A stretch of DNA of 36,265 nt from Bacillota bacterium (GCA_029003235.1 JAQYBZ010000109.1:1-36265), one strand, 5' to 3'; shown: positions 1 to 8,181, counted from the first letter of the stretch. Notes: generated by a model not told the origin, from the sequence alone. Numbers and translations: made by a program.

Positions 1-400
1 TTTTCCGCCTCGCCCCCGGGGCGTTTTTTCTGCGCGCCCGCGCCTGCGCGGGCTTGCTTTGGGTCGCGTTTTTCGCGGGGCTTTCCCGTGCGCGGGTTCG
101 GCGGCGTGGCCGCCGCCGTGCGGCATGCGCCGCCCGGTTGACAGACCGAAAAAAGTAAACCGTACTCTACACGTTGCGTGTGGGCGCGTTCTTTTTCGTT
201 GGCTTCTCCCCTGCGCCCCTCCCGTCCCCGCCGCCCCCGCTGGGGGCTCCGGGGAAGCGCGAGGCTGTGCCGCTGGGCTTCCGGTTCCCTGCTTCGTCCC
301 GCCGCCGCTCTCCCATTGTCCGCAGCGCGTAAAGACTGCCCTCCGGCGCGCCCTGCGTGGGATGGGCGCGGTCTTGACCCGCTGCGGGCTTTTTTTGCCC
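1..400. other. GC-rich region without a recognisable gene
   Basis: No reading frame here looks like protein: the open frames are rich in Pro, Arg, Cys and Gly and lack recognisable motifs. Short hairpins are visible, including GCCCGCGC/GCGCGGGC near 37-54 followed by a T-rich stretch, which could be the end of a transcript entering from the left. A TTGACA at 138-143 has only a poorly spaced partner (TACTCT at 163-168, 19-bp spacer). ACACG-TTG-CGTGT at 169-181 is a small perfect palindrome. I assign no function. Confidence 0.5.
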
Positions 401-407
401 GGCGGGC

Positions 408-437
408 TTGACTTTTCCGGCTCGCACGTGGTATACT
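408..437 (+). promoter_or_regulatory. Sigma-A-type promoter with an inverted repeat around the -10 box
   Basis: The -35 box TTGACT (408-413) and -10 box TATACT (432-437) are separated by 18 bp. A perfect 8-bp inverted repeat, CTCGCACG (421-428) and CGTGCGAG (441-448), brackets the -10 box with a 12-bp gap. This is a typical position for a repressor operator, although it could also simply form a hairpin. The predicted transcript starts near 444 and reaches a strong terminator about 90 bp later. Confidence 0.5.
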
Positions 438-443
438 GTTCGT

Positions 444-534
444 GCGAGGCTGTGCCGCTCCCGTTTGGGAGCCGCCCGAAAGGGTGTCCGGGGTTCAGAC
501 GAAAACCCGTCCGGTTTTTCCGGGCGGGTTTTTT
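444..534 (+). ncRNA. Candidate small RNA of about 90 nt
   Basis: A promoter at 408-437 and an intrinsic terminator at 503-534 delimit a short transcript with no sensible ORF. Between them a hairpin GCCGCTCCC/GGGAGCCGC-like (453-474) and a small CCC-GAAA-GGG hairpin can be drawn. The SRP RNA core GGAAGNAGC, the T-box antiterminator motif and the S-box core are all absent, so I do not assign it to a known family. It may be a free small RNA or an attenuated leader whose downstream gene has been lost. Both existence and boundaries are inferred. Confidence 0.35.
503..534 (+). terminator. Intrinsic terminator
   Basis: A GC-rich stem AACCCGTCCGG / CCGGGCGGGTT (one T-G wobble) with a T5 loop is followed directly by a T run ending at 534. 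It ends the candidate small RNA. Confidence 0.75.
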
Positions 535-865
535 GCTGCTTCGGTACATAGAGCCAAACCAAAATTGATACCCTTTGCCGCTGCGCCCGCCGCTCTTTTT
601 CTACTTGATACGAAATCGCCCGCCCGCCTAACGCAACAAAACATCTGTTATTTTGTTGCGTTAATGGTGTTCAAGGATCGTGGAGGCGCTCCATCCGGCT
701 TCCCACTCTCCCGGTCGAGCGGCCGCCACAAATCCGCAGCAGATCCCCGGTACGGCACAACAAAAGACACAGTGCAATCTTGCTACGACGCAGTCTGCGC
801 GCAGTGAATCAACTGTAATGGCGTGTCATAAGGTATCCAATGACAGATGAACGTTTTGCGGTTCC
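535..865. other. Intergenic stretch without a recognisable gene
   Basis: No ORF with a ribosome binding site or a recognisable protein pattern was found. The only clear structure is the 13-bp inverted repeat at 629-663, listed separately. Confidence 0.5.
629..663. repeat. 13-bp perfect inverted repeat, AT-rich
   Basis: TAACGCAACAAAA (629-641) and TTTTGTTGCGTTA (651-663) are perfect inverted copies separated by 9 bp. There is no adjoining T run outside the arms and no gene beside it, so it is not a typical terminator. It could be a protein-binding site, a recombination site or the remnant of a mobile element end. Confidence 0.6.
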
Positions 866-1181
866 ATCAATTAATGGCCATCGCCTTTCTGCTGCGGCAG
901 GTCTTGCACCGCCGTCTCTCATAGCCGATTTCCAAATTGCTACCGTCAAGCAGTAGTCCGATACTGCGATTTGGGAAAAAAGGCCGTCCGTATTTCTGCG
1001 GCAGAAAGAAGCGGCATATGGCAGCACAGTGACGGCAACCCGATGGGGTAGACAAAGACACTTGGACTTTACAGCAAAAATGAAAGAGACTTGCCGCTCC
1101 CCTGTCCCGGAATCGGAAAATTTGAAATTCCCCATGACGCAAAGCGTCATGGGGAATTGTGTCGTTTCGTACAGAATTCCG
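866..1181. repeat. Probable intergenic repeat element ending in a perfect hairpin
   Basis: This non-coding stretch abuts the stop codon of the deacetylase gene. It ends in a 15-bp perfect hairpin, AATTCCCCATGACGC (1126-1140) and GCGTCATGGGGAATT (1144-1158), with an AAA loop. A short piece near 1060-1081 (gactttacagcaaaaat) resembles gacttcacagcaaacat at 19691-19707, suggesting a dispersed family. A leftward ORF across it (809-1207) reads like the spurious proteins often predicted from such repeats. The hairpin may also terminate the deacetylase transcript, but it has no strong T tract. Copy number cannot be checked here. Confidence 0.4.
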
Positions 1182-3473
1182 TCAGGGTGTCCACTCACCG
1201 TGGACAATGCCCGACAGATACCACTTTCCTGCCTGTTTCTGGAAAACCAGCGTCAGGCTGCTCCAGCCCATCGGCGATCCTACGTCCTTACTGTCTACAT
1301 AATAGTCCACAAAGCGGCAGCCCGGATACGCCTCTGCCAGATTGGAAATGGCGGTAGCCGTCTCATAAATCCGATCGGTATTGACTTCATCGGCGGCTGT
1401 GTAGTCACAGTTCCAGACAAATTCCTGCCAATAGCAGTCAAACGTCATCACGATGTCTTCCCCGCTGCCTGCCCAACTGCCCCAGACCAGTTCTGTTTCG
1501 GTATCCTCAGACAGGCTCACAAGCTCTCCGGCCTGTATGGTTCGGTTATTCGGTTCCACGGAAATAAAAGGCGTCAGCGTCACACCCTTTTCCGGGTGAA
1601 TCCAGTCAGCCAGTTTGGTATAATCCTGCGCCTTTATGGCCTCCAGCACCTCTGCACTCATGGCCAGAAGTTCTTCCTCTGTGAGTTTTTTCTCCCATGT
1701 CTTCTCGGTCTGCATATACCGCTGCAGCAGCACCGCAAGTTCGGCTCTTGTGGTCGTCCCCCGCGGAGAAAGCGTGCCGTCGCCGTTGCCGCTGAGCAAT
1801 CCCGTCGCCACTGCCCAGCACAGCGCCGGCTGGGCGTAGTCCGATGCCTTTGCGCCGTCTGTAAAGGCTGCCAGAGAGCCGCCGCTGAGATGTTCATAGC
1901 CCCGGAAGTCTGCAAAACGGTAGAGAATGGTGGCAGTCTGTTCCCGGGTTACATTGGCGTTGGGCGCATAGGTGCCGTCGCCGTTGCCCAAAACAATGCC
2001 GTTCTGCTCCGCCCAGGCAACCGGCGCGGCATACCAGCTATCGGCCGCTACGTCCGTAAAAGCGGAAGAAGCCGCCATTTCCGGCTCACCGCACATACGG
2101 TACAGGACGGTGACCAGCATGGCGCGGGTCACGGACTCTCCTGGAGAGTAGTGATAGCCGCCCGTGCCCAGAAGCAGCTTTTCCGATGCGGCGTAATCTA
2201 TATAGGGATAGAACCAGTCGGAGAGTTTTACATCGTCAAAGACGTTTCCGTTTTTGGAATACAGGGCATAAACGCTTTTGCTGGCACACTTCGTTCCGCC
2301 AGCCGTATAGGCCATGGCACGCACGGGCGTCCCCGGTTCCACCGTAAAGGGCGCGGTGTATACGGCGCTGTCTGCGGTGGGCTCGGAGCCGTCGGTGGTA
2401 TAATAGACCGTATCTTTGGCGCTCAGCGTGACCAGACCGGCGGCGTCAATTTCAAGGGCGGGCGCATCGCACCGCTGCACCGTGATCTTTTGGGTCAGAC
2501 GGTTGCTGCGGCTGCCGTTCATGTCGTATCCGGCCACGGCGTTGATGGTGGTGGTCGATTTTACCGTAAACGGGCCTGTATAGACCTTGCTGGCGGAATT
2601 GGGTACCGTACCGTTGGTGGTATAGTAGATCTTCGTGCCCTTGTCGGCGCTGAGGGTGACCTCTACTCCATCGGGGGTCGCTCTGGTCTGCATTGTGGGC
2701 TTGGAGATCCCGGCATAGGTAAAGCCGTTGTCCCGGCAGGAGCTGTAGATATTCCCGGCGGTAGGTGTGATGCCCCGTCTGCGGAAAAGCTCGCTGAGCG
2801 TCACAAACTCAAAGCCCCGCGCCAGCAGCGTGTCCACCACGCGGATGGCTACATTGACGCTCCAGGAGTGGGAATCATGGAGCAGCAGAATATCTCCGTC
2901 CTGCGCGCCGCTGATCACATTGTTATAGATGACCGTCTCGTTCTGTGTGCGCCAGTCGCCGGAGTCGTCCGACCAGTAAATGGCCGGAGCGCCCAACAGG
3001 GACAGCACCCGGCTGTTATAGTCGCCGTAGGGCGGCCGGACGTAATATGTATTGGTGCAGCCGATGGCGCTGTTGAGGGCGTTGTTGGTCTTCTGAATTT
3101 CCTGCCTCACTTCGCTGTCGGAAAGTGAGGTGAGCGTGGGATGGGAATAGCTGTGGTTGGCAATCTGGTTGCCGTCCTCATAGCACTGCCTGACCACGCT
3201 GGAATACCGCTTCACATAGGAGCCGACCATAAAGAAAGTGCAGTGTACGCCTCGCTCCCGCAGGGCGCTCACAAGGCGCTCCGTGTTGGCGCCGGGACCG
3301 TCGTCAAAGGTCAGGGCGATGATCTTTTTCCCGGAAGACGCTTTTGTTTCTGCGCCGGCGGCAGAGGCCTCCTCCCTGCCCTGATTTTGTGCCGGAGCGG
3401 CAAAGCAGACCCCGGACAGGCAGGAGATCAGGCACGCTGCTGCCACGATCAGACTGAGTAACCGTTTTTTCAA
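1182..3473 (-). CDS. Secreted polysaccharide deacetylase with SLH anchor
   Basis: This predicted exported enzyme deacetylates cell-wall or surface polysaccharide. A signal peptide spans residues 1-26. The NodB domain (about 48-235) has all five motifs: TFDDGP (55-60, catalytic and metal Asp), HSYSH (107-111, metal His), RPPYG (146-150), DSGDW (170-174) and LLLHD (196-200). Two chitobiase-type beta domains follow (about 257-332 and 336-403, each with a YYTTxG core). Three SLH repeats (about 411-465, 470-528, 535-587) should hold it to the cell-wall secondary polymer. A C-terminal domain of about 165 residues is unrecognised. The start is TTG (3471-3473), chosen because AGGAGG lies 7 nt upstream and the signal peptide begins there. 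It is divergent from pfkA. Confidence 0.93.
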   Translation of the reverse strand: MKKRLLSLIVAAACLISCLSGVCFAAPAQNQGREEASAAGAETKASSGKKIIALTFDDGPGANTERLVSALRERGVHCTFFMVGSYVKRYSSVVRQCYEDGNQIANHSYSHPTLTSLSDSEVRQEIQKTNNALNSAIGCTNTYYVRPPYGDYNSRVLSLLGAPAIYWSDDSGDWRTQNETVIYNNVISGAQDGDILLLHDSHSWSVNVAIRVVDTLLARGFEFVTLSELFRRRGITPTAGNIYSSCRDNGFTYAGISKPTMQTRATPDGVEVTLSADKGTKIYYTTNGTVPNSASKVYTGPFTVKSTTTINAVAGYDMNGSRSNRLTQKITVQRCDAPALEIDAAGLVTLSAKDTVYYTTDGSEPTADSAVYTAPFTVEPGTPVRAMAYTAGGTKCASKSVYALYSKNGNVFDDVKLSDWFYPYIDYAASEKLLLGTGGYHYSPGESVTRAMLVTVLYRMCGEPEMAASSAFTDVAADSWYAAPVAWAEQNGIVLGNGDGTYAPNANVTREQTATILYRFADFRGYEHLSGGSLAAFTDGAKASDYAQPALCWAVATGLLSGNGDGTLSPRGTTTRAELAVLLQRYMQTEKTWEKKLTEEELLAMSAEVLEAIKAQDYTKLADWIHPEKGVTLTPFISVEPNNRTIQAGELVSLSEDTETELVWGSWAGSGEDIVMTFDCYWQEFVWNCDYTAADEVNTDRIYETATAISNLAEAYPGCRFVDYYVDSKDVGSPMGWSSLTLVFQKQAGKWYLSGIVHGEWTP

Positions 3474-3527
3474 GAAAATTCCTCCTCCGTTTCCCTATCA
3501 ATTCCTGAAACTGGGAATCTGAAAGAT

Positions 3528-3556
3528 ATTATATCACGGGCTTATATAAAAGTGTA
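3528..3556 (-). promoter_or_regulatory. Promoter of the deacetylase gene
   Basis: Read leftward, a perfect TATAAT lies at 3533-3528. A weak -35 box TACACT sits at 3556-3551 with a 17-bp spacer. Confidence 0.5.
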
Positions 3557-3598
3557 GTAATTTCAGCAGAAAAATTCCTGTCCTTTCCGAAAATGCCG

Positions 3599-3627
3599 TT
3601 TACTTTTTTGCAGCTCGGTTGTAAAAT
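3599..3627 (+). promoter_or_regulatory. Promoter of pfkA
   Basis: TTTACT (3599-3604) and TAAAAT (3622-3627) are separated by 17 bp, about 58 bp upstream of the pfkA start. No operator-like symmetry was seen. Confidence 0.6.
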
Positions 3628-3684
3628 AGTGCCGAAAGCGAAAGCAATAGAGAAAAACAGAGCATTTCACAGGAGGTTGATTTT

Positions 3685-4677
3685 ATGGATATTTCTGCAC
3701 CAAAGGTACGCCGCATTGGTGTGCTGACCTCCGGCGGCGACGCGCCCGGCATGAACGCAGCAGTTCGCGCCGTGTTCCGCGCCTGCGTCAACCGGGGCAT
3801 CGACTGCATCGGCATCCGCCGGGGCTGGAACGGGCTGATCAACGGCGACGTGTTCCGTCTGGATCAGAAAGCGTGCAGCCATATTATTGACCGGGGCGGC
3901 ACCATTCTCTTTTCGGCCAGAAGCGAGGAATTCAAGACGCCCGCCGGTATCCAGAAGGCGGTCAACACCTGCAAGCTCATCGGGATGGATGGCATCGTGG
4001 CCATTGGCGGCGACGGCACTTTCCGGGGCGCGCTGGAGTTGTCCAAATCGGGAATATCCGTGGTGGGTATCCCCGGCACCATCGACAATGACATCAGCTG
4101 CACCTCTTATACCATTGGCTTTGACACCGCCGCCAACACAGCCATTGAGGCCATAGACAAGCTGCGCGACACCATGCAGTCCCACGAGCGCTGCTCCGTG
4201 GTGGAGGTCATGGGACGGGGCGCCGGGCATCTGGCTCTGTATGTGGGTCTGGCAACAGGAGCCACCGCCGTGCTGGTGCCGGAGGAAAAGATCGACTATG
4301 AGCGGGACGTGATTGAAAAGATCCGTGCCGCCAGACTCAACGGCTTTACCCACTATATGATCGTCGTGGCCGAGGGTGCCGCCAGTGCCTTTGACGTGGC
4401 GGCTGAAATCAAAGAGGCCACATCCCTGGATCCCAGAGTTACGGTGCTGGGGCATATTCAGCGGGGCGGTTCCCCTACAGGCCGGGATCGCGTAACGGCC
4501 ACCAGAATGGGCTATTACGCTGTGGAGGTCATGGCCGCCGGGAAAACCAACCGGATCATCTGTGAGCGCAGCGGCAAGATCACAGACGTGGATATTGAAG
4601 AGGGGCTTTCCATGACCAAGACGCTGGAGCAGCAGGATGTGGACACCCTCCACGCCATGACCGGCATCGATTCGTAA
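3685..4677 (+). CDS. pfkA: ATP-dependent 6-phosphofructokinase
   Basis: Phosphorylates fructose 6-phosphate to fructose 1,6-bisphosphate with ATP, the committed step of glycolysis, in the cytoplasm. At 330 residues it is near the usual bacterial PfkA length. The nucleotide site LTSGGDAPGMN (14-24), GGDGT (108-112) and the catalytic loop PGTIDND (130-136) are present. The Gly in GGDGT and the Gly in PGT are typical of ATP-using rather than pyrophosphate-using enzymes. The C-terminal GHIQRGGSPTGRDR block is intact. AGGAGG (3671-3676) lies 8 nt before the ATG. It has its own promoter and terminator, so it is probably a single-gene transcript lying between two SLH-protein genes. Confidence 0.97.
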   Translation: MDISAPKVRRIGVLTSGGDAPGMNAAVRAVFRACVNRGIDCIGIRRGWNGLINGDVFRLDQKACSHIIDRGGTILFSARSEEFKTPAGIQKAVNTCKLIGMDGIVAIGGDGTFRGALELSKSGISVVGIPGTIDNDISCTSYTIGFDTAANTAIEAIDKLRDTMQSHERCSVVEVMGRGAGHLALYVGLATGATAVLVPEEKIDYERDVIEKIRAARLNGFTHYMIVVAEGAASAFDVAAEIKEATSLDPRVTVLGHIQRGGSPTGRDRVTATRMGYYAVEVMAAGKTNRIICERSGKITDVDIEEGLSMTKTLEQQDVDTLHAMTGIDS

Positions 4678-4695
4678 TTTTCCCCATAGAAACTG

Positions 4696-4739
4696 CAAGC
4701 CCACCGGAAGCAGCGCTTTCCGGTGGGCTTGTGCTTTTT
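4696..4739 (+). terminator. Terminator after pfkA
   Basis: CAAGCCCACCGGAA (4696-4709) pairs with TTCCGGTGGGCTTG (4718-4731), a 14-bp stem, followed by gcTTTTT. The opposite strand lacks a T tract, so it mainly serves pfkA. Confidence 0.85.
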
Positions 4740-4742
4740 ATG

Positions 4743-6899
4743 TTATTTTACCATTTGATGGTAACGGGTCAGCATGGTGGCGGCTTCGGCACGGGTGGTA
4801 TTCCCTGCCGGAAGCAGATAGTTCACGCCGGACTCGTTGGAACCGGTCACCAGTCCCACTGCTACCGCCCACTGCAGGGCGTCCTGTGCCCAGTCGCTGA
4901 CCTTCCCGGCGTCGGGATAGGCGTCCAGCGGGGCTTTGGCACTCAGGTCGCCGCCCGTATGTTTCACATAGCGGTAGAAAATGGCTGCCGTCTGCTCCCG
5001 GGTGACGTTGCTGTTTGGCTCAAATTCCGTAGCGGAGGTGCCCAGAACGATGCCGTTGTTGGCAGCCCAGCAGACGGCGTCCGTGTACCACTGGCCGTCG
5101 GGGACATCCCGGAAGGGATTGTCATAGCCGGAAGCCTCCGGTTCCCCGGCGAGGCGGTACAGGGTCATCACGATCATGGCGCGGGTCATTTTCTCCTGCG
5201 GGCAGAAGGTTCCGTCGGGATTGCCCACAAACAGGCCATTTTGCGTGGTGTATTTTACATATTCATAGAACCAGTCGCTCTCTTTGACATCCTTGTAGGG
5301 ATTCTCATAGGGCTGCTGTGACAATACGGTAATGCGGTTCTGGGCTTGCGCATAGCGCTGGCCGACCACGCCGCCCAGATCTTCCTTCATGTACATCTGC
5401 ACGATGTCCCGGGTTTTGATGCCGTTGCCGTTGTTCAGATACTTCGCGCCCTCGGCGCTTTTGGCGTTCTTGAATACGTAATAGGTGTCGTTGCCGTTCA
5501 TGAGATAGTTGTCGGCAATGACGGCATAGGTGGCATCCGGGTCAAAGGCTTCACCGCCCACGGAGGTGATGGTTACCCGCTTGATGCTGTTGGCCTGATA
5601 GAACTTGCCGTAGGCCTCGCCCTTGTCATAAGGCGCATAGGCTGCCACGGTGTAGGTCAGGCCGGAAACCTGCGCAAAGCCGGGGCAGGCGTCGCCGTAG
5701 TCGTCAGAGGGCGAAGTGCCCGCCTCCAGCGCCTCCAGAAGCTGGCTGCCCTTGAGATAGAGGATGCCAACGCCCATGGGAGAGAACGGAAGCGCCCGGA
5801 GAAGGTCGGTCTGGGTAATCTGGCCGTCATAGATGGAATTGTCGCAGTTGCCGCCGTTCTGAATGGCTACCACGGGCACGTCCTTGTCGAAGCCCTCGAA
5901 CTCGTTCTCCGCGAACCATTTCAGCGCGTCCGTCACCAGATCGCCCAGGTTGGTCTCGCGGGTACGGCCGGCAGAATCCCTGCCGTCGAGAATCACTTCG
6001 GACACACCAACCACCGTATCGGCGTTGGCTTTCACCGTATCGGCCAGCGCGGCTACCGTTTCGTCCTTGCCGTCCAGCGTGACTTCCTCTCCGGTCACGG
6101 CTTTGGTCGCGTTATCGATGACATAAGCGCCTGTGGTGAACTTGTCCCCCGCCACAATGTCTACGGCGCCGTCGCAGGACTCCGCGCCGGGGTCGTTGAT
6201 CAGACGCACCAGCACGTCCGTATCCTCCGGCGTCTGCACCGGGCATACCTCATAGCCGGACAGAAAACCGTCCTGCAAATCGTCGGCCGTGTCGGGATCC
6301 GTCAGTGCAACCACGCCAATCTTCAGGCCGTTGTCCAGATGGAAAACATGATTGGCGGAAAAAGCGTAATAGCCGCTGTTGTCGTCAGCAATGGCATAAT
6401 TGGAGCAAAGAACCTGAAACTTTGCCGGAGCTTTGGCAGGGCGGGTCTCGGTCACGTCTCCCTTACCGTTTTTGGCATAGGTCAGTGCCTCACATCCCTG
6501 AAGCAGCTCCGCCTGGGTGTAGTATTTATAAAAGTTGCCGTGCCAGAGATAGCCGGTGGTGGCGTCGCCGTATACAAAATCATACGGACCCATGGCTGCC
6601 GCGTCATAGCCGGCGGCCTCCATGAGGGCATAGACCGAAAGACCGCGATCCGTATTGGCAGCAGCCGTGCCCTGCAGATAGTTGCCGGCGTCCAGCAACA
6701 GCACCTGCGCGCCTTTGGCCTCGTAATCTGCCTTGACTGCGGCGATCTGAGCGTAAACGTCCACATCGCCCCGGACGTTGGCCGTATAGAGTACCACGGT
6801 CTTGCCCGTATAGTTGTCTGCTGCATAGACAGACGGAATCAGCGCCAGCATCAACGACAGTACTAGCAGCAGGGACGTTACCCGTTTGCACAATTTCAT
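4743..6899 (-). CDS. Exported 5'-nucleotidase-like SLH protein, probably catalytically dead
   Basis: The fold order matches the UshA/YfkN 5'-nucleotidases: signal peptide (1-26), metallophosphatase-like domain (about 33-270), 5'-nucleotidase C-terminal domain (about 300-500, with ETNLGDLVTDAL and an NGG substrate-loop remnant), then three SLH repeats (about 532-588, 594-652, 658-718). The metal ligands are gone: the usual TND-x-HG is TANVRG (39-44), DAGD is DAGN (70-73), GNHEF is GPYDF (104-108) and G-H-x-H is GDKF (251-254). I infer a structural or binding role at the cell surface rather than hydrolysis. The start is set at the ATG of 6897-6899, before the signal peptide, with AAGGAA upstream. 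The 16 residues upstream in frame are not signal-like. Confidence 0.85.
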   Translation of the reverse strand: MKLCKRVTSLLLVLSLMLALIPSVYAADNYTGKTVVLYTANVRGDVDVYAQIAAVKADYEAKGAQVLLLDAGNYLQGTAAANTDRGLSVYALMEAAGYDAAAMGPYDFVYGDATTGYLWHGNFYKYYTQAELLQGCEALTYAKNGKGDVTETRPAKAPAKFQVLCSNYAIADDNSGYYAFSANHVFHLDNGLKIGVVALTDPDTADDLQDGFLSGYEVCPVQTPEDTDVLVRLINDPGAESCDGAVDIVAGDKFTTGAYVIDNATKAVTGEEVTLDGKDETVAALADTVKANADTVVGVSEVILDGRDSAGRTRETNLGDLVTDALKWFAENEFEGFDKDVPVVAIQNGGNCDNSIYDGQITQTDLLRALPFSPMGVGILYLKGSQLLEALEAGTSPSDDYGDACPGFAQVSGLTYTVAAYAPYDKGEAYGKFYQANSIKRVTITSVGGEAFDPDATYAVIADNYLMNGNDTYYVFKNAKSAEGAKYLNNGNGIKTRDIVQMYMKEDLGGVVGQRYAQAQNRITVLSQQPYENPYKDVKESDWFYEYVKYTTQNGLFVGNPDGTFCPQEKMTRAMIVMTLYRLAGEPEASGYDNPFRDVPDGQWYTDAVCWAANNGIVLGTSATEFEPNSNVTREQTAAIFYRYVKHTGGDLSAKAPLDAYPDAGKVSDWAQDALQWAVAVGLVTGSNESGVNYLLPAGNTTRAEAATMLTRYHQMVK

Positions 6900-6930
6900 G
6901 TATGTTCCTTCTTTCGTTCTTGATGCTTTC

Positions 6931-6958
6931 ATTATAGCAGGCGGCAATTTGGCCGCAA
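6931..6958 (-). promoter_or_regulatory. Promoter of the nucleotidase-like gene
   Basis: Read leftward, TTGCGG (6958-6953) and TATAAT (6936-6931) are separated by 16 bp. The spacer and -35 box contain GCGGC/GCCGC inverted arms that could be an operator. Confidence 0.55.
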
Positions 6959-6986
6959 GCCCCCCACGGGGATAAAATCTGATAAA

Positions 6987-8168
6987 TTACGGCCAGATGG
7001 TGCCGCTGACGCCGAGTTCCGTGCCCACGGTCAAAAGATCCACATCCGCATACCAATCCGGATAGAGCAGCTTGCCGAAATACAGGCTGTAATACAGGCG
7101 CTGACTGTCGGTGCCGTAGACCGCCGCCGTGGGGACAATGAGAATCCGGCAGCCGGGGAACCGGGTGGCCATGGCATCATAGGCGCCGGCGCTGTCGGTG
7201 CATTTGACGATGACGTTGGGGTTTTTCCCCAGAACCCAATCGTCCGTCACGTGATAATCGCTTAAGTTCTGTGCCACATTGTAGCTGCCCGTGTCGGCCA
7301 GCAAAGGGCAGTAGCCTGTGGTTATGCCATCCTGGGCATACTCCCAGTAGACCGAGACCTGTTGGCAGGCATAGACCTGCTGGGTAATGTTTTGCAGGCG
7401 GAAACTCCAGTAGGCATAGGGATTATACGCCCATCCGGCATAGACGGTCACATTGCCGTCGGCCTGAAAGACATCCTCCGGATGAATCTGCGCTCCGTCC
7501 TGGGTGAACCAGCCTGTAAAGTCATAGCCGCTTCTGGCCGCCGTGGGCAGATCGCCCCAGGGATCGCCCAGATAGACGGTGCGCTCCGCCTGGCCGGAGG
7601 TAATCCAGCCCCCGTTGGGGTCAAATATTACCCCGTAGCCGCCCCGTGCCGCCCAGTGGGCGTAGAGGCTGTGATTTTCGCTGTTGGTGACAAGGGTTTC
7701 GGCCGTGATCTGACGGCCGCCGTTGGAAGCGGCGTACCATCCCGTAAAGGTATATCCCGGCCGGGTGGCAACCGGCAGTTGGCCGTAAGGCTCTCCCACC
7801 GTCACCGTCAGGCTTTCCACGTCACATTGCCCCCGGTTGGGGCGCAGCGTCACGGTAATTTCTTTGGCTTCCGGGGGTTTCGTCGGCTCTGTGGCCTGCA
7901 CCGGAGCTGTACCGCCGTCCGGACTGCCTGAGGTCTGGACAATCTGCGGCTCCTCCCTATGGCTGTCTTCGGTCTGTGTGACCGGCATAGCCTCTTTCGT
8001 CTCAGGAACAGTTTCCTCCTGCTCCGGCTGGGTCGGCTCCGTGTCCTGCCGGCTCTGGGTCGTTTCGTAGACGATCTGTTCCGCGTTTACCATGATGCGG
8101 CGGCGGCAGCCCGTGAGACACAGCACCAGACACAGCACCAGAATCACCGCCGGTATTGCTTTTTTCAT
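6987..8168 (-). CDS. Lipoprotein with two InlB-type B-repeats
   Basis: A 393-residue surface lipoprotein. The N-terminus ends in the lipobox LTGC with Cys21 as the predicted lipidated residue. A Pro/Glu/Thr-rich linker (about 35-103) leads to two Listeria-Bacteroides (InlB B) repeats at about 104-172 and 178-246, each with the PGY/SGY-x-FTGW core. An unrecognised C-terminal domain covers about 250-393. The start at 8168 places GGGGAGG just upstream, overlapping the stop of the preceding gene 13 bp away, so it is probably translated with the MoxR-DUF58 operon. B-repeats are known from adhesins and surface proteins; the target here is unknown. Confidence 0.8.
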   Translation of the reverse strand: MKKAIPAVILVLCLVLCLTGCRRRIMVNAEQIVYETTQSRQDTEPTQPEQEETVPETKEAMPVTQTEDSHREEPQIVQTSGSPDGGTAPVQATEPTKPPEAKEITVTLRPNRGQCDVESLTVTVGEPYGQLPVATRPGYTFTGWYAASNGGRQITAETLVTNSENHSLYAHWAARGGYGVIFDPNGGWITSGQAERTVYLGDPWGDLPTAARSGYDFTGWFTQDGAQIHPEDVFQADGNVTVYAGWAYNPYAYWSFRLQNITQQVYACQQVSVYWEYAQDGITTGYCPLLADTGSYNVAQNLSDYHVTDDWVLGKNPNVIVKCTDSAGAYDAMATRFPGCRILIVPTAAVYGTDSQRLYYSLYFGKLLYPDWYADVDLLTVGTELGVSGTIWP

Positions 8169-8181
8169 TGTTCTGCCTCCC

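Noticed and set aside
444-534. Candidate small RNA read as SRP RNA or as a T-box leader
   Set aside because: SRP core GGAAGNAGC and the T-box GGGTGGNACCGCG are missing, and the transcript is too short for a T-box.
59-568. 169-codon rightward ORF
   Set aside because: Low-complexity Pro/Arg/Cys/Gly composition; it runs through the promoter, candidate small RNA and terminator.
809-1207. 132-codon leftward ORF in the left intergenic region
   Set aside because: Crosses the repeat hairpin and the deacetylase stop; reads like proteins spuriously predicted from intergenic repeats; no ribosome binding site.
1029-3128. 699-codon rightward open frame opposite the deacetylase
   Set aside because: Antisense shadow of a well-supported gene with signal peptide and NodB motifs; GC-rich codon use keeps the opposite strand open.
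5346-6866. 506-codon rightward open frame opposite the nucleotidase-like gene
   Set aside because: No motifs or ribosome binding site; the leftward frame has a signal peptide, SLH repeats and a promoter.
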